Shown piece after piece: positions 1 through 8,088 of a DNA stretch of 42,578 bases. Position numbers and translations under genes: made by a program. The notes below the pieces were generated by a model, which searched no databases, was not told the DNA's origin, and was given only the letters and a program-made list of their open reading frames with translations. Source of the stretch: an uncultured Collinsella sp. (GTDB taxonomy: Bacteria > Actinomycetota > Coriobacteriia > Coriobacteriales > Coriobacteriaceae); contig CATYZI010000018.1 of assembly GCA_958415625.1 (NCBI GenBank), positions 1 through 42,578 on the forward strand, written 5' to 3'. How positions within the stretch are numbered: the first letter of the stretch is position 1; the number at the start of each line of letters is the position of its first letter.

Positions 1-2368
1 GCTTTTCCTCGTTGGCCTTTTCCCTGCCGCGCGAGGTGAACTCGTAGTGATACAGCTCGGCATAAGGCGTATAGATGGTGTGGTAGCCCGCCTCCCATAC
101 GCGCAGGCAAAAGTCTGCGTCGTTAAAGCCAACGGCGAATTCCTCGTTGTAGCCGCCGACGCGCTCAAATACGTCGCGTCGCACCATCTGGCAGGCACCC
201 GTTACGGCGCTAAAGTTGCCCGGGCGCACAGCGCGGGCAAGATAGCCCTCGCGCTTTGCCGAGAAGTCCTGGTTGGCATGGGCAAGTGCCCCACGCACGC
301 CAACCAAAATGCCGGCATGCTGCACCAGATGATCGGCAAAGTAGAGTTTGGCGCCCACCACGCCCGCATCGGGACGCTGCAGATAGCCCATCATCTCTTC
401 GATAAAGTCCGGGCTTATGACCTCGGTATCGTTGTTGAGCAGCAGCAGGTAGTCGCCCTTGGCGTGCTTCACACCAAAATTGATGATCTGAGAGTAATTG
501 AACTCGCCCGGCCAGCACACAACACGCGCGATGCCCTTGCCTTCGGATGCTGCAGCCACGCGCTCTGGCAGGGTTTCGTAATACGCAAACGTCTCCGGGG
601 CTTCGCTGTTGTTCTCCACCAAGACGATCTCGTAATTGGTATACGTTGCCTTCTGAGCGATCGACATCACGCAGGCATCGAGCGTCTCAACGTGATCCTT
701 AGTGGGAATCACAATGCTCACCAGCGGCGCAGACTCCGGCAGCGCATAACGCATGTGATAGACAAACGGCGTCTCGGCCTCCTCGACCGTTCCGCAAATG
801 CCCAGCGCGTTAAAGTGGCGCTGAAGCGCAAGGCGCCCAGCTTCAATAGCATACGGCTTGCTATCGGCAGAACCGTCGGCGGTTGAACCGGGATGCACGC
901 GCCAGTGATACAGTACGTGCGCAACATGTTCAAACCGCGCGCCCGCCGCAAGGCAGCGGAGCGTCAGGTCGTAATCTTGGGCGCCCGCGACGTCTTCCGG
1001 CGACATGCCAATGCGATCAATAAGCGCCTTCTGCACCATCAGGAAATGCGTCACGCAGTTATGGCTATAGAGCAGGTCGACGTTGAGCTTGGTCTTAAAG
1101 ACCGGCTGGCCCCACTCCCCCGTTTTCTGGAACATGTCCTCGTCGCAGAACAGGACCTGGGGACGCTCGTCCTCGGCAGCCTTGTTCAGCGCGGCAACAT
1201 AGTGGAACAACGCGTCCGGTTCCAGGATGTCGTCATGGTCCAAGAACGCGATGTAGTCGCCCGTCGCTTGCTCGATACCTGCGTTGGTGTTGACCACAAT
1301 GCCGCCGTTGCCGGGAAGCTCGATGCGACGGATGCGCTCGTCGTTGGCACCTGCCGCAAGGGCGGCCACCGCATCCCATTCAGGCGAGGCATCCATAAGG
1401 AGCAGTTCCCAGTTGTCATAACTCTGGACTAGCACCGAGTCCAGCAGCTCGCGCAGGTATTCCCGATCAGTCTTGTAGCACGGCACCACAATACTCACGA
1501 GTGGTCTATAGGCAAAAGCCACCGAAGCGACACGCTGGCACGCTAAATCGCCCGGCTTTGCGCGATGTTGCTCAAACCAACGTCGATAAGCTGCGTCGTC
1601 TGCACGCGCGTCCTTCATGCGGTTCCAGCTGTCGTCGACAATGCCGTTGTACAGGCGACCATCCATGGCGCAAAAACCGCTCTGGATTAGGCCCGTGGGA
1701 TCAGCCGCAATCGCGACAAAATCACGTATATCCTGGGGCATCTCAACGCTCAAATACGTTTTATTGACGCGGCAACCGTTGCGCTGCGGCACATCGATCT
1801 GCGATTCAAACACATGCACGGTGACATCGATGGCATTCATATGCGCATCGAAAATCTGGAGCTCAGGGGTGCACTTGGAGTCTCCCACCCACGTAACCTC
1901 ATAGCGCCACACCGCGCCGGCGTCTGCCGGCAAATAGCGAATGGCATCGATCTCGTAGCGACCGCAGCATTCGCCACGCTGCGCATCGCGGATAAGCGCA
2001 CACAGCGCAGGCTTTGCTTTGTAGTTAATCTTGGATTCCAGCTTGGCCACGCGGCTATCGAGGCGAATAGAGCCCAACCTTTGGCCACCGAATGCAAAAA
2101 CGGCATCCATCGACGAGCCATCCAAAAACGGAAGTACCAAGACGGCGAGCTCGCGTTCGTAATCGGAAACGGAAGGGCAAAGCGCCAGCACACGGCCATG
2201 ATCGACCGGGAGTACCAGCGACGGCACACAAGAGCCGCTCGTCGTCGCATGGGCAAACGCTTGAGAACCCTCCCGCTCAATAAGCGCGGTGACATCCTGA
2301 CCGGCAAAACGAAGCAGCACAAACAGACGGCCCTGACTGCGGCAAAGCGCCAAACGCTTGATACTCAT
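1..2368 (-). CDS. Tandem-domain family 2 glycosyltransferase, 3' end cut by the window edge
   Basis: The frame is open from the ATG at 2368 to the left edge, so 789 codons are visible and the C-terminus is missing. Residues 1 to about 280 match no domain I recognise. Two GT-A fold family 2 domains follow. The first starts near residue 289 (VSIVVPCYK) with an acidic DHDD motif near 376. The second starts near 549 (VSIVIPTKD) with NNDTE near 643. Such two-domain enzymes usually add sugars to lipid-linked surface polysaccharide or O-antigen-like chains at the cytoplasmic face of the membrane; donor and acceptor cannot be read here. The ATG directly follows the stop codon of the upstream glycosyltransferase, so translational coupling is likely. 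It is the last visible gene of a five-gene minus-strand run. Confidence 0.85.
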   Translation of the reverse strand, partial: MSIKRLALCRSQGRLFVLLRFAGQDVTALIEREGSQAFAHATTSGSCVPSLVLPVDHGRVLALCPSVSDYERELAVLVLPFLDGSSMDAVFAFGGQRLGSIRLDSRVAKLESKINYKAKPALCALIRDAQRGECCGRYEIDAIRYLPADAGAVWRYEVTWVGDSKCTPELQIFDAHMNAIDVTVHVFESQIDVPQRNGCRVNKTYLSVEMPQDIRDFVAIAADPTGLIQSGFCAMDGRLYNGIVDDSWNRMKDARADDAAYRRWFEQHRAKPGDLACQRVASVAFAYRPLVSIVVPCYKTDREYLRELLDSVLVQSYDNWELLLMDASPEWDAVAALAAGANDERIRRIELPGNGGIVVNTNAGIEQATGDYIAFLDHDDILEPDALFHYVAALNKAAEDERPQVLFCDEDMFQKTGEWGQPVFKTKLNVDLLYSHNCVTHFLMVQKALIDRIGMSPEDVAGAQDYDLTLRCLAAGARFEHVAHVLYHWRVHPGSTADGSADSKPYAIEAGRLALQRHFNALGICGTVEEAETPFVYHMRYALPESAPLVSIVIPTKDHVETLDACVMSIAQKATYTNYEIVLVENNSEAPETFAYYETLPERVAAASEGKGIARVVCWPGEFNYSQIINFGVKHAKGDYLLLLNNDTEVISPDFIEEMMGYLQRPDAGVVGAKLYFADHLVQHAGILVGVRGALAHANQDFSAKREGYLARAVRPGNFSAVTGACQMVRRDVFERVGGYNEEFAVGFNDADFCLRVWEAGYHTIYTPYAELYHYEFTSRGREKANEEK

Positions 2369-3436
2369 CTACACTTCTCGCTTTCCCAGGGCGTTCGCTG
2401 CCATGCGTTTGCAGGCACCCAGGCGCCCAAACCTCAAGACGTCGTAATCGAACATGAGCTTTTTACATGCACGGGCATTGGGGGCCTTGCTGGTAAGCGC
2501 CGCACGCACCATAGCAGCAACAGAAGGAGCGCATTGTGCGAGCGCAGCATCGCTGCCCACGGCAGAACCGGCAAGCGCCGTGGCAACGGCAGCAAACACC
2601 TTGCCGCAGTCCGAACCCAGCAACCTGAGCGCATCGTACAGCACCAGATCGCATAGGAAGTACGCCAGGTCATCGGCATACTGGACATCGAGACCGTCGC
2701 GCTGCCAGTCAGCCAGCACAGCGGAGTAAATCTTCACATGCTCCAGCAGACGCGTCTCGTCGTCATAGCGCATGGTGTCCATGAGCGAGCCCTTGCGCGC
2801 CACGCGGTAGTCATACAGCTTGTTCGAAATAAGCGCGGTCTTGCGCGAGCGACCGTACACGGCAAAATCGAAGACCTGGTCCTCGCCATACTTAACGGTT
2901 TCGTCGAACACGATCCCGTTGCCCAGCAAAAACTCACGCTTGCAAGCGGTGCGCCATGCAAAGGGGCGAGACGCTTCCTTAAACAGCAGGTCGGAGCCAT
3001 AGCCTTCAAACGACACATCGCGCGGGCTCAGTACATAGTTAAGCCACGGATACCCCGCCTCCAGCGGATACGGATTCGCGCCAAAGGTCAAAACATCACA
3101 GCGCTCGCGCTCAAAGGCATCGACGATTACACGGCATGCATCGGGCGTAAACCGGTCGTCGGAATCCAAAAACGCGACGATAGGCGCCGTGGACGCAGCG
3201 ATGCCGGCATTACGCGCACTCGACAGGCCCCCGTTTGGCTTATCGACCAGCGTAAAGCGCGCGTCCTTTTCGCAATACGCAGCCGCAATATCGCGCGAGC
3301 CGTCCGGCGAGCCATCGTTGACCAGCACGCCTTCCCAATCGGGCATGTCCTGCGCAAGCAGGGAGTCCAGGCACCAGGCCAGGCACTCCTCCACGTTATA
3401 GATGGGAACGACAACGGAAATCTTGGGGGTAGCCAT
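2369..3436 (-). CDS. Family 2 glycosyltransferase (module copy A)
   Basis: 355 residues. The N-terminal GT-A domain starts ISVVVPIYNV, has the nucleotide-binding VNDGSPDGS segment near residue 39 and a DSDD metal-binding motif at 91-94. The C-terminal half has no distinct domain but resembles that of the gene at 4642-5682 (YGED-VF-FA followed by RKT), so the two are probably paralogues. I chose ATG 3436 because an AGGAG lies 9 nt upstream; a GTG at 3442 is in frame but too close to that ribosome site. The start lies 12 nt beyond the stop of the upstream glycosyltransferase, and the stop abuts the next start, which fits one operon. The sugar transferred is unknown. Confidence 0.85.
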   Translation of the reverse strand: MATPKISVVVPIYNVEECLAWCLDSLLAQDMPDWEGVLVNDGSPDGSRDIAAAYCEKDARFTLVDKPNGGLSSARNAGIAASTAPIVAFLDSDDRFTPDACRVIVDAFERERCDVLTFGANPYPLEAGYPWLNYVLSPRDVSFEGYGSDLLFKEASRPFAWRTACKREFLLGNGIVFDETVKYGEDQVFDFAVYGRSRKTALISNKLYDYRVARKGSLMDTMRYDDETRLLEHVKIYSAVLADWQRDGLDVQYADDLAYFLCDLVLYDALRLLGSDCGKVFAAVATALAGSAVGSDAALAQCAPSVAAMVRAALTSKAPNARACKKLMFDYDVLRFGRLGACKRMAANALGKREV

Positions 3437-3448
3437 AGTCACTCGCTC

Positions 3449-4567
3449 CTACTGTGCGGCCGGAACGTCATCGGGGTGCGGGTTGTCGCCGTGGGTGCGC
3501 TGATACGTCAGCACGCGCCAGACCAGCGGCAGGCCGCCGATCTTAAAATAATGCTTAAACGTATTGATCTTGCCCGGCTTCTTAAAGTCAAAGCGCGAAT
3601 CGATATAGGCGCGGGGAGACTTGACCATCAGGCGCAAGTCGGTCTCGCCACGCGGATCGAACAGCGACAGGTCAAAGCGACCGGCATCCCAATCGGCCTT
3701 GAGCTCGGGAGATGCCTTCTTCCAAAACTGCTCACGCAGTTCATCGACCAGACGTTCATCATTCCAACGGTACGTATCGACCTTCATGCGCATTAAAATC
3801 CCCTGGAGCTGAGCCTTGAGCTCGGGGCGCTCTTCCAAAAAGCGCTGCATCTCGGCATATTCGTCGCAAACGAAAAACACCTTGTTGGGCGAATTAACGG
3901 AGCTCTTCTCGTTATCCTGACGATAGCACAAAATGGGGTCCGCAATAAACGCGGCACGTTCGGCACAAGCCCAAACCTTAAAGTTAAAGCCTGCGTCCTG
4001 ATACGAGGCACCCGGCGTGGGAAGGAACCGAATCTGATTGTCGTTGAGGAACTCGCGCCGATAGATAGCCGACCAAATGGAAGGTTTGCGGTAGAAGATG
4101 CCCGGGCGGTCGACGGGGCGATACGCGGCGCCCGTCATATGCTCGTCGATAATCCCAAACAGTTCACGGCGCTCGCTGGGCGTGGACCAATACAGGTAAA
4201 AGTCGCCCTTTACCACATCGGCATGCTCAGCATCGGCCTTGGCGACCAACTTTTGGAGCGAATCCTCAAACATAAAGTCGTCGGACTCAAGGATGCCCAC
4301 GTACTCGCCGCGCGCCATCTCCAGGCCGCGGTTCATCGAGTCGCCGTAGCCGCTGTTGGCCTTGTCGATCATCTTTACACGGGGGTCGCGCTCCATGTAC
4401 TCGCGGATGATATCTGGCGAGCTATCGGTAGAACCGTCGTTGATACAGATGATCTCGATGTCTTTGAGCGTCTGCGCCACGGCGGAATCAAGGCACTCGC
4501 GCAGGTAGCGTTCGACATTGCAGATGGGGACAAGCAGCGAAACTTTAGGGGTATCAGAGTTCTGCAA
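3449..4567 (-). CDS. Family 2 glycosyltransferase (module copy B)
   Basis: 372 residues. The GT-A domain begins VSLLVPICNVERYL, with CINDGSTDSSP near residue 41 and ESDD at 94-97. The C-terminal half includes CYRQDNEKSSVNS, typical of this family 2 subgroup. The start is TTG at 4567, supported by an AGGAGG centred 5 nt upstream and the lack of a nearby ATG. Its first ~100 residues are almost identical to the gene at 5689-6792, including a 46-nt identical DNA stretch (4330-4375 and 6549-6594), while the C-terminal parts diverge. Likely a cytoplasmic or membrane-associated enzyme of surface polysaccharide synthesis; donor and linkage cannot be assigned. Confidence 0.85.
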   Translation of the reverse strand: MQNSDTPKVSLLVPICNVERYLRECLDSAVAQTLKDIEIICINDGSTDSSPDIIREYMERDPRVKMIDKANSGYGDSMNRGLEMARGEYVGILESDDFMFEDSLQKLVAKADAEHADVVKGDFYLYWSTPSERRELFGIIDEHMTGAAYRPVDRPGIFYRKPSIWSAIYRREFLNDNQIRFLPTPGASYQDAGFNFKVWACAERAAFIADPILCYRQDNEKSSVNSPNKVFFVCDEYAEMQRFLEERPELKAQLQGILMRMKVDTYRWNDERLVDELREQFWKKASPELKADWDAGRFDLSLFDPRGETDLRLMVKSPRAYIDSRFDFKKPGKINTFKHYFKIGGLPLVWRVLTYQRTHGDNPHPDDVPAAQ

Positions 4568-4641
4568 GAGAACCTCCTGTTGAATAGCGTGTAACAGGGT
4601 TATTTTAGCAGCCGAGTTGCGGCGGGCGGCAGCGCTTGGAA

Positions 4642-5682
4642 TTAGATAAAGCGCTCCAGGCAGGCTTTGAGACCGCGAGTCGAAAGATAGAACAGCGTGG
4701 CGTCTGCCATCGAAACGCCCGAGGTCGCCACAACGAGCTTGTGGGCAACACGGCGAACGGCGCCCTTAGCAGGCATATCCGTCCACTCCCTTCCCAAAAA
4801 CGTCGTGAGATCCATATTGACGCGAACGGCTACACGGCGGTAGTCATTAGCGTCCAAGCGTGCCAAATCAAACACGATAAGGTCCAAGAACCAGGTGATC
4901 AGCTCGCCGGGGCACAGGTCCAAAAGACCGTAGGCCACCCAGTCCTCCAAGACCTCCTCGAGCATCCTCATGTGGGAGTAAAGCTTTTTGGCGCGAGCCT
5001 CGGCACTGTTGAACTCGTGCGTCGCCGATTCGCTCTCCATCACGTAGTGGTAGAACTTGTCCGGCATGACAACGGTCTTGCGGGCAAGCGCATAGGCCGC
5101 AAATTGAAATACGACATCCTCGCCCAAGGCCAAGCCGGGAGCAAAGCGAATGCCTTCGCGATTGAGCAGCTCGCGCGAAAAAGCCGCACGACAGGCATAG
5201 GGCTGCGCATTCGAATGGAACAGCAGTTGGGGATCACGGGCGCCGAAGGTACCGGCTTTGGGGCTCATGAGTTGCTGGACGCGTTTGGGGGCAGCATCGG
5301 CAGGTTCACAGACGCCGCCAAAAACGGCGGCCTCGGCATCTGCAGACTCCATGGCATGCAGCACGCGCTCGACCGTCTGGGCATCGATGTAATCGTCGGC
5401 ATCCACAAAAAAGACGGTCTCGCCCTCGGCGGCATCGATACCGGCATTTCGAGCACACGAGACGCCAGCGTTTTCCTGGTCAATCACCAGTACGCGATCG
5501 TCGGCCTGCGCGATCTGACGCAACACGTTCAACGAATCATCAGTCGAACCGTCGTTGACACACACAACCTGAATCGAGCGCTCGGACTGGGCCAGCAGCG
5601 AATCGAGGCATCGCTGAATGGAGCGCGCAGAGTTGTAAACGGGGACGACAATGGTAGCTTTAGGGCACGAGGCCTCTCCCAT
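4642..5682 (-). CDS. Family 2 glycosyltransferase (module copy A')
   Basis: 346 residues. The GT-A domain opens with TIVVPVYNSARS, contains CVNDGSTDDS near residue 41 and DADD at 94-97. The C-terminal half matches the layout of the gene at 2369-3436 (GED-VFQFAAY, then ARKT), marking the two as paralogues of one duplicated unit. The ATG at 5682 lies 6 nt after the upstream stop codon at 5689; no strong Shine-Dalgarno is visible, so translational coupling is likely. A 74-bp gap without a clear terminator separates it from the next glycosyltransferase. The role is inferred to be surface glycan assembly; the substrate is not known. Confidence 0.83.
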   Translation of the reverse strand: MGEASCPKATIVVPVYNSARSIQRCLDSLLAQSERSIQVVCVNDGSTDDSLNVLRQIAQADDRVLVIDQENAGVSCARNAGIDAAEGETVFFVDADDYIDAQTVERVLHAMESADAEAAVFGGVCEPADAAPKRVQQLMSPKAGTFGARDPQLLFHSNAQPYACRAAFSRELLNREGIRFAPGLALGEDVVFQFAAYALARKTVVMPDKFYHYVMESESATHEFNSAEARAKKLYSHMRMLEEVLEDWVAYGLLDLCPGELITWFLDLIVFDLARLDANDYRRVAVRVNMDLTTFLGREWTDMPAKGAVRRVAHKLVVATSGVSMADATLFYLSTRGLKACLERFI

Positions 5683-5688
5683 GCCGAC

Positions 5689-6792
5689 CTACCCCCTTAG
5701 CGATTCGATGAGGAAGGCGGCGACCACGCCTGGGCCTCCAACCGAGGCGTAATACTTAGCACGCCCCAAGGCACCATCCGTCGCAAAACTCGGATGCTCG
5801 TCAACCCAACCCTCAGGATCTTTGAGGATGGCAGCGAGATTCGCGCGCTTCCACGGCTTGAGGTCGTCAAGCGAAAACTCCCCCGCGTCCAAGGCCGCCT
5901 GAAATTCCTTAGCCATCTGAACCAGGAACTCCTTATAGAACTTAGGCGCCAGGCGCACGTAGTTCCACATATACGAATCGTACTTAATGAGCTGATTGAA
6001 CTTGAGCATGCGCGCGACGTCATCACTTGCGTGGTCGCGGGCATAATCCTCTCGAATCCAACGCTCAATCTCGGCATACTCGGTATTGACGCAAAAGACC
6101 TTAGCCGAAGAATTGACCGAGGAATTCTCGTTGTCCTGGCGATACGACAACACGGCATCATGCAGGTAAATAGCCTTTTCGGCACACGCGATCACCTTAA
6201 AGGCAAATGACGTGTCCTGAAAGGATGCCCCCGGAGTCGGCAGGAACTTGATACCGTTGCGCTCAAGAAAATCACGACGGTACACGGCCGACCAAATCGA
6301 CGGTTTTTGCTTAAAGAACTGCGTCGTATTGCTGGGATGCACCGGTTTGCCACAATCCCTTGCCTTAAACATCTCGTGCAGCGAACGGCGCTCCTCGGGC
6401 TTAGACCAGTAGAAATCAAAGTTCGCCTTCGCAAAGTCGGCATTATTGCTATCGGCGGCCGAGACAAGCTTTTCGAGTGCGTCGGGCGCCATAAAGTCAT
6501 CGGACTCCAAGATGCCAACGTACTTGCCACGCGCCATCTCCAGACCGTGGTTCATCGAGTCGCCGTAGCCGCTGTTGGCCTTGTCGATCATCTTGACGCG
6601 CCCATCGCGCTCCATATACTCGCGGATAATCGCCGGCGAGTTGTCGGTCGACCCGTCGTTAATGCAGATGATCTCAATATCCTTGAGCGTCTGCGCCAGG
6701 GCGGAATCGAGACACTCGCGCAGGTAGCGCTGAACATTGTAAATGGGAATAAGCAGCGACAGAACAGGGCTGCCAGAGGCGTTAGTAGACAA
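5689..6792 (-). CDS. Family 2 glycosyltransferase (module copy B')
   Basis: 367 residues and the first gene of the minus-strand glycosyltransferase run. The GT-A domain starts LSLLIPIYNVQRYL, has CINDGSTDNSP near residue 43 and ESDD at 95-98, and carries SYRQDNENSSVNS in the C-terminal half. Translation starts at TTG 6792 behind AGGAG with 5-nt spacing, the same unusual arrangement as its paralogue at 3449-4567. The N-terminal ~100 residues are nearly identical between the two. The promoter should lie in 6793-7048, shared with the divergent glycosyltransferase. Function inferred: sugar transfer in surface polysaccharide synthesis, specificity unknown. Confidence 0.85.
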   Translation of the reverse strand: MSTNASGSPVLSLLIPIYNVQRYLRECLDSALAQTLKDIEIICINDGSTDNSPAIIREYMERDGRVKMIDKANSGYGDSMNHGLEMARGKYVGILESDDFMAPDALEKLVSAADSNNADFAKANFDFYWSKPEERRSLHEMFKARDCGKPVHPSNTTQFFKQKPSIWSAVYRRDFLERNGIKFLPTPGASFQDTSFAFKVIACAEKAIYLHDAVLSYRQDNENSSVNSSAKVFCVNTEYAEIERWIREDYARDHASDDVARMLKFNQLIKYDSYMWNYVRLAPKFYKEFLVQMAKEFQAALDAGEFSLDDLKPWKRANLAAILKDPEGWVDEHPSFATDGALGRAKYYASVGGPGVVAAFLIESLRG

Positions 6793-6942
6793 ATGTGCTC
6801 CTTAGGAAATACCTGTCGTTTCATGGTATCAAAGGGTCAGCGCGCCAGCGGGCGTTTATATAATCTATGGAGCCTCTTGCGGGCAAAGTAGCCGCACGTC
6901 ATGCGGCGGGCCCGTGGCAGGTTCCTGCGTTTTATTCAAAGC

Positions 6943-6973
6943 TTGCCGCCAAGGTGCGCCGAGCCTTTACAAT
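6943..6973 (+). promoter_or_regulatory. Possible promoter of the divergent glycosyltransferase
   Basis: TTGCCG at 6943-6948 and TACAAT at 6968-6973 are separated by 19 bp, longer than ideal. They would start transcription about 70 nt upstream of the ATG at 7049. A perfect TATAAT at 6859-6864 lies nearby but has no matching -35 element. This is a weak call from sequence alone. Confidence 0.3.
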
Positions 6974-7048
6974 AGGACAGTCCCAAGGACGTATTCGATA
7001 GCTTCCGTGCAGCGCATGCGCGCCGCGCGTGAAAGGATATATTGCCCC

Positions 7049-8068
7049 ATGCCTTCAACCCTTCCCGCTCCCATCGATAAGCTCGCCATCGTCGTCGTTA
7101 CGTACAAGCGCCAGGAACTCCTGGCCAACTTGTTCGAATCTATGACCGAGCTCACGGCAACGCCCTGGCGCATCGTGATTGTCGATAACGAGAATTCGCG
7201 CGAGACCGAGGCCATGTGCACCGCATTCAACGAGCGCCTGGCCAACCTGTGGGGCATCGACACCGAGCAGCCCGACGCGCAGGGCGGCACCGACCGTGTC
7301 ATCTACGCCCCGCAGCTCGAAAACGGCGGCGGTGCGGGCGGCTTCTCGGCCGGCACTAAATGCGCCTACGACCTAGGCGCCCAGTGGTTCTGGGTGATGG
7401 ATGACGACGTGCTCGTCATCCCCGAAGGCATCGAGCGCTTGGCCAAGTGGACCGACCGCTACGATGTTATCCAGGGTTCGCGCTTGGACTTTGACGGCGG
7501 CGCCTTCTTTTGGCAGTACCAGCTCATCCTTTCGCTCGGCATTCCCAACCCCATCGCCAAGTGGGATCTGGGTCCCGAGGGCTACCGTTCCATGAACCAG
7601 CTGTGCTTTGAGGGCGGCATGTTCTCGCGACGCGTGGTCGACAAGATTGGCCTGCCCGATGCGCGCTTCTTTATCTACGGCGACGATGCCTGCTACGGTT
7701 ACGTAGCCAGCCAGCACTTCCCCGCCGCCGTGGTCGCCGACGTGGTGCTCAAGCGCGCCCGCGCCGTCTCTAACTGGGACATCGCCGGTAAGCGCCAGCT
7801 CAACTCCACGAGCGACACCAACCGCTACTACATCATGCGCAACCGAGGCTTCCTCGCTCGCTATATGCAGATCTACGGTGACTACCACCCCATGCTGTTC
7901 CGTCTGGGCAATGCCGCGACCTTCTGCAAGGAGTTCATTCGTCTGGCAGCAGTCGACAAATGCTTTAAGACCGGCATTCCGGCGCTGCGCCGCGGCATGA
8001 AGGACGCCCGCAAGATCGTTAAGGATCCCAACTGGAAGCCCATGCCGCCCCTGAAGGACGCCGAGTAG
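7049..8068 (+). CDS. GlfT-like family 2 glycosyltransferase
   Basis: 339 residues. The N-terminus LAIVVVTYKRQELL is a family 2 opening. ENGGGAGGFSAG near residues 91-102 is a signature shared with galactofuranosyl- and rhamnosyl-transferases of the GlfT/WbbL type, and DDD at 118-120 is the metal and nucleotide-sugar site. SNWDIAGKRQLNS and RYYIMRNRGFL in the C-terminal half also fit that group. I chose the ATG at 7049 because GAAAGGA lies ~11 nt upstream and the family start matches; the frame is open further upstream without a better start. It is divergent from the five minus-strand glycosyltransferases and probably acts in the same surface glycan pathway. Galf or Rha transfer is a guess from the motif. 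Confidence 0.82.
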   Translation: MPSTLPAPIDKLAIVVVTYKRQELLANLFESMTELTATPWRIVIVDNENSRETEAMCTAFNERLANLWGIDTEQPDAQGGTDRVIYAPQLENGGGAGGFSAGTKCAYDLGAQWFWVMDDDVLVIPEGIERLAKWTDRYDVIQGSRLDFDGGAFFWQYQLILSLGIPNPIAKWDLGPEGYRSMNQLCFEGGMFSRRVVDKIGLPDARFFIYGDDACYGYVASQHFPAAVVADVVLKRARAVSNWDIAGKRQLNSTSDTNRYYIMRNRGFLARYMQIYGDYHPMLFRLGNAATFCKEFIRLAAVDKCFKTGIPALRRGMKDARKIVKDPNWKPMPPLKDAE

Positions 8069-8088
8069 TAAAGGGCTTTCGCCCGCCG

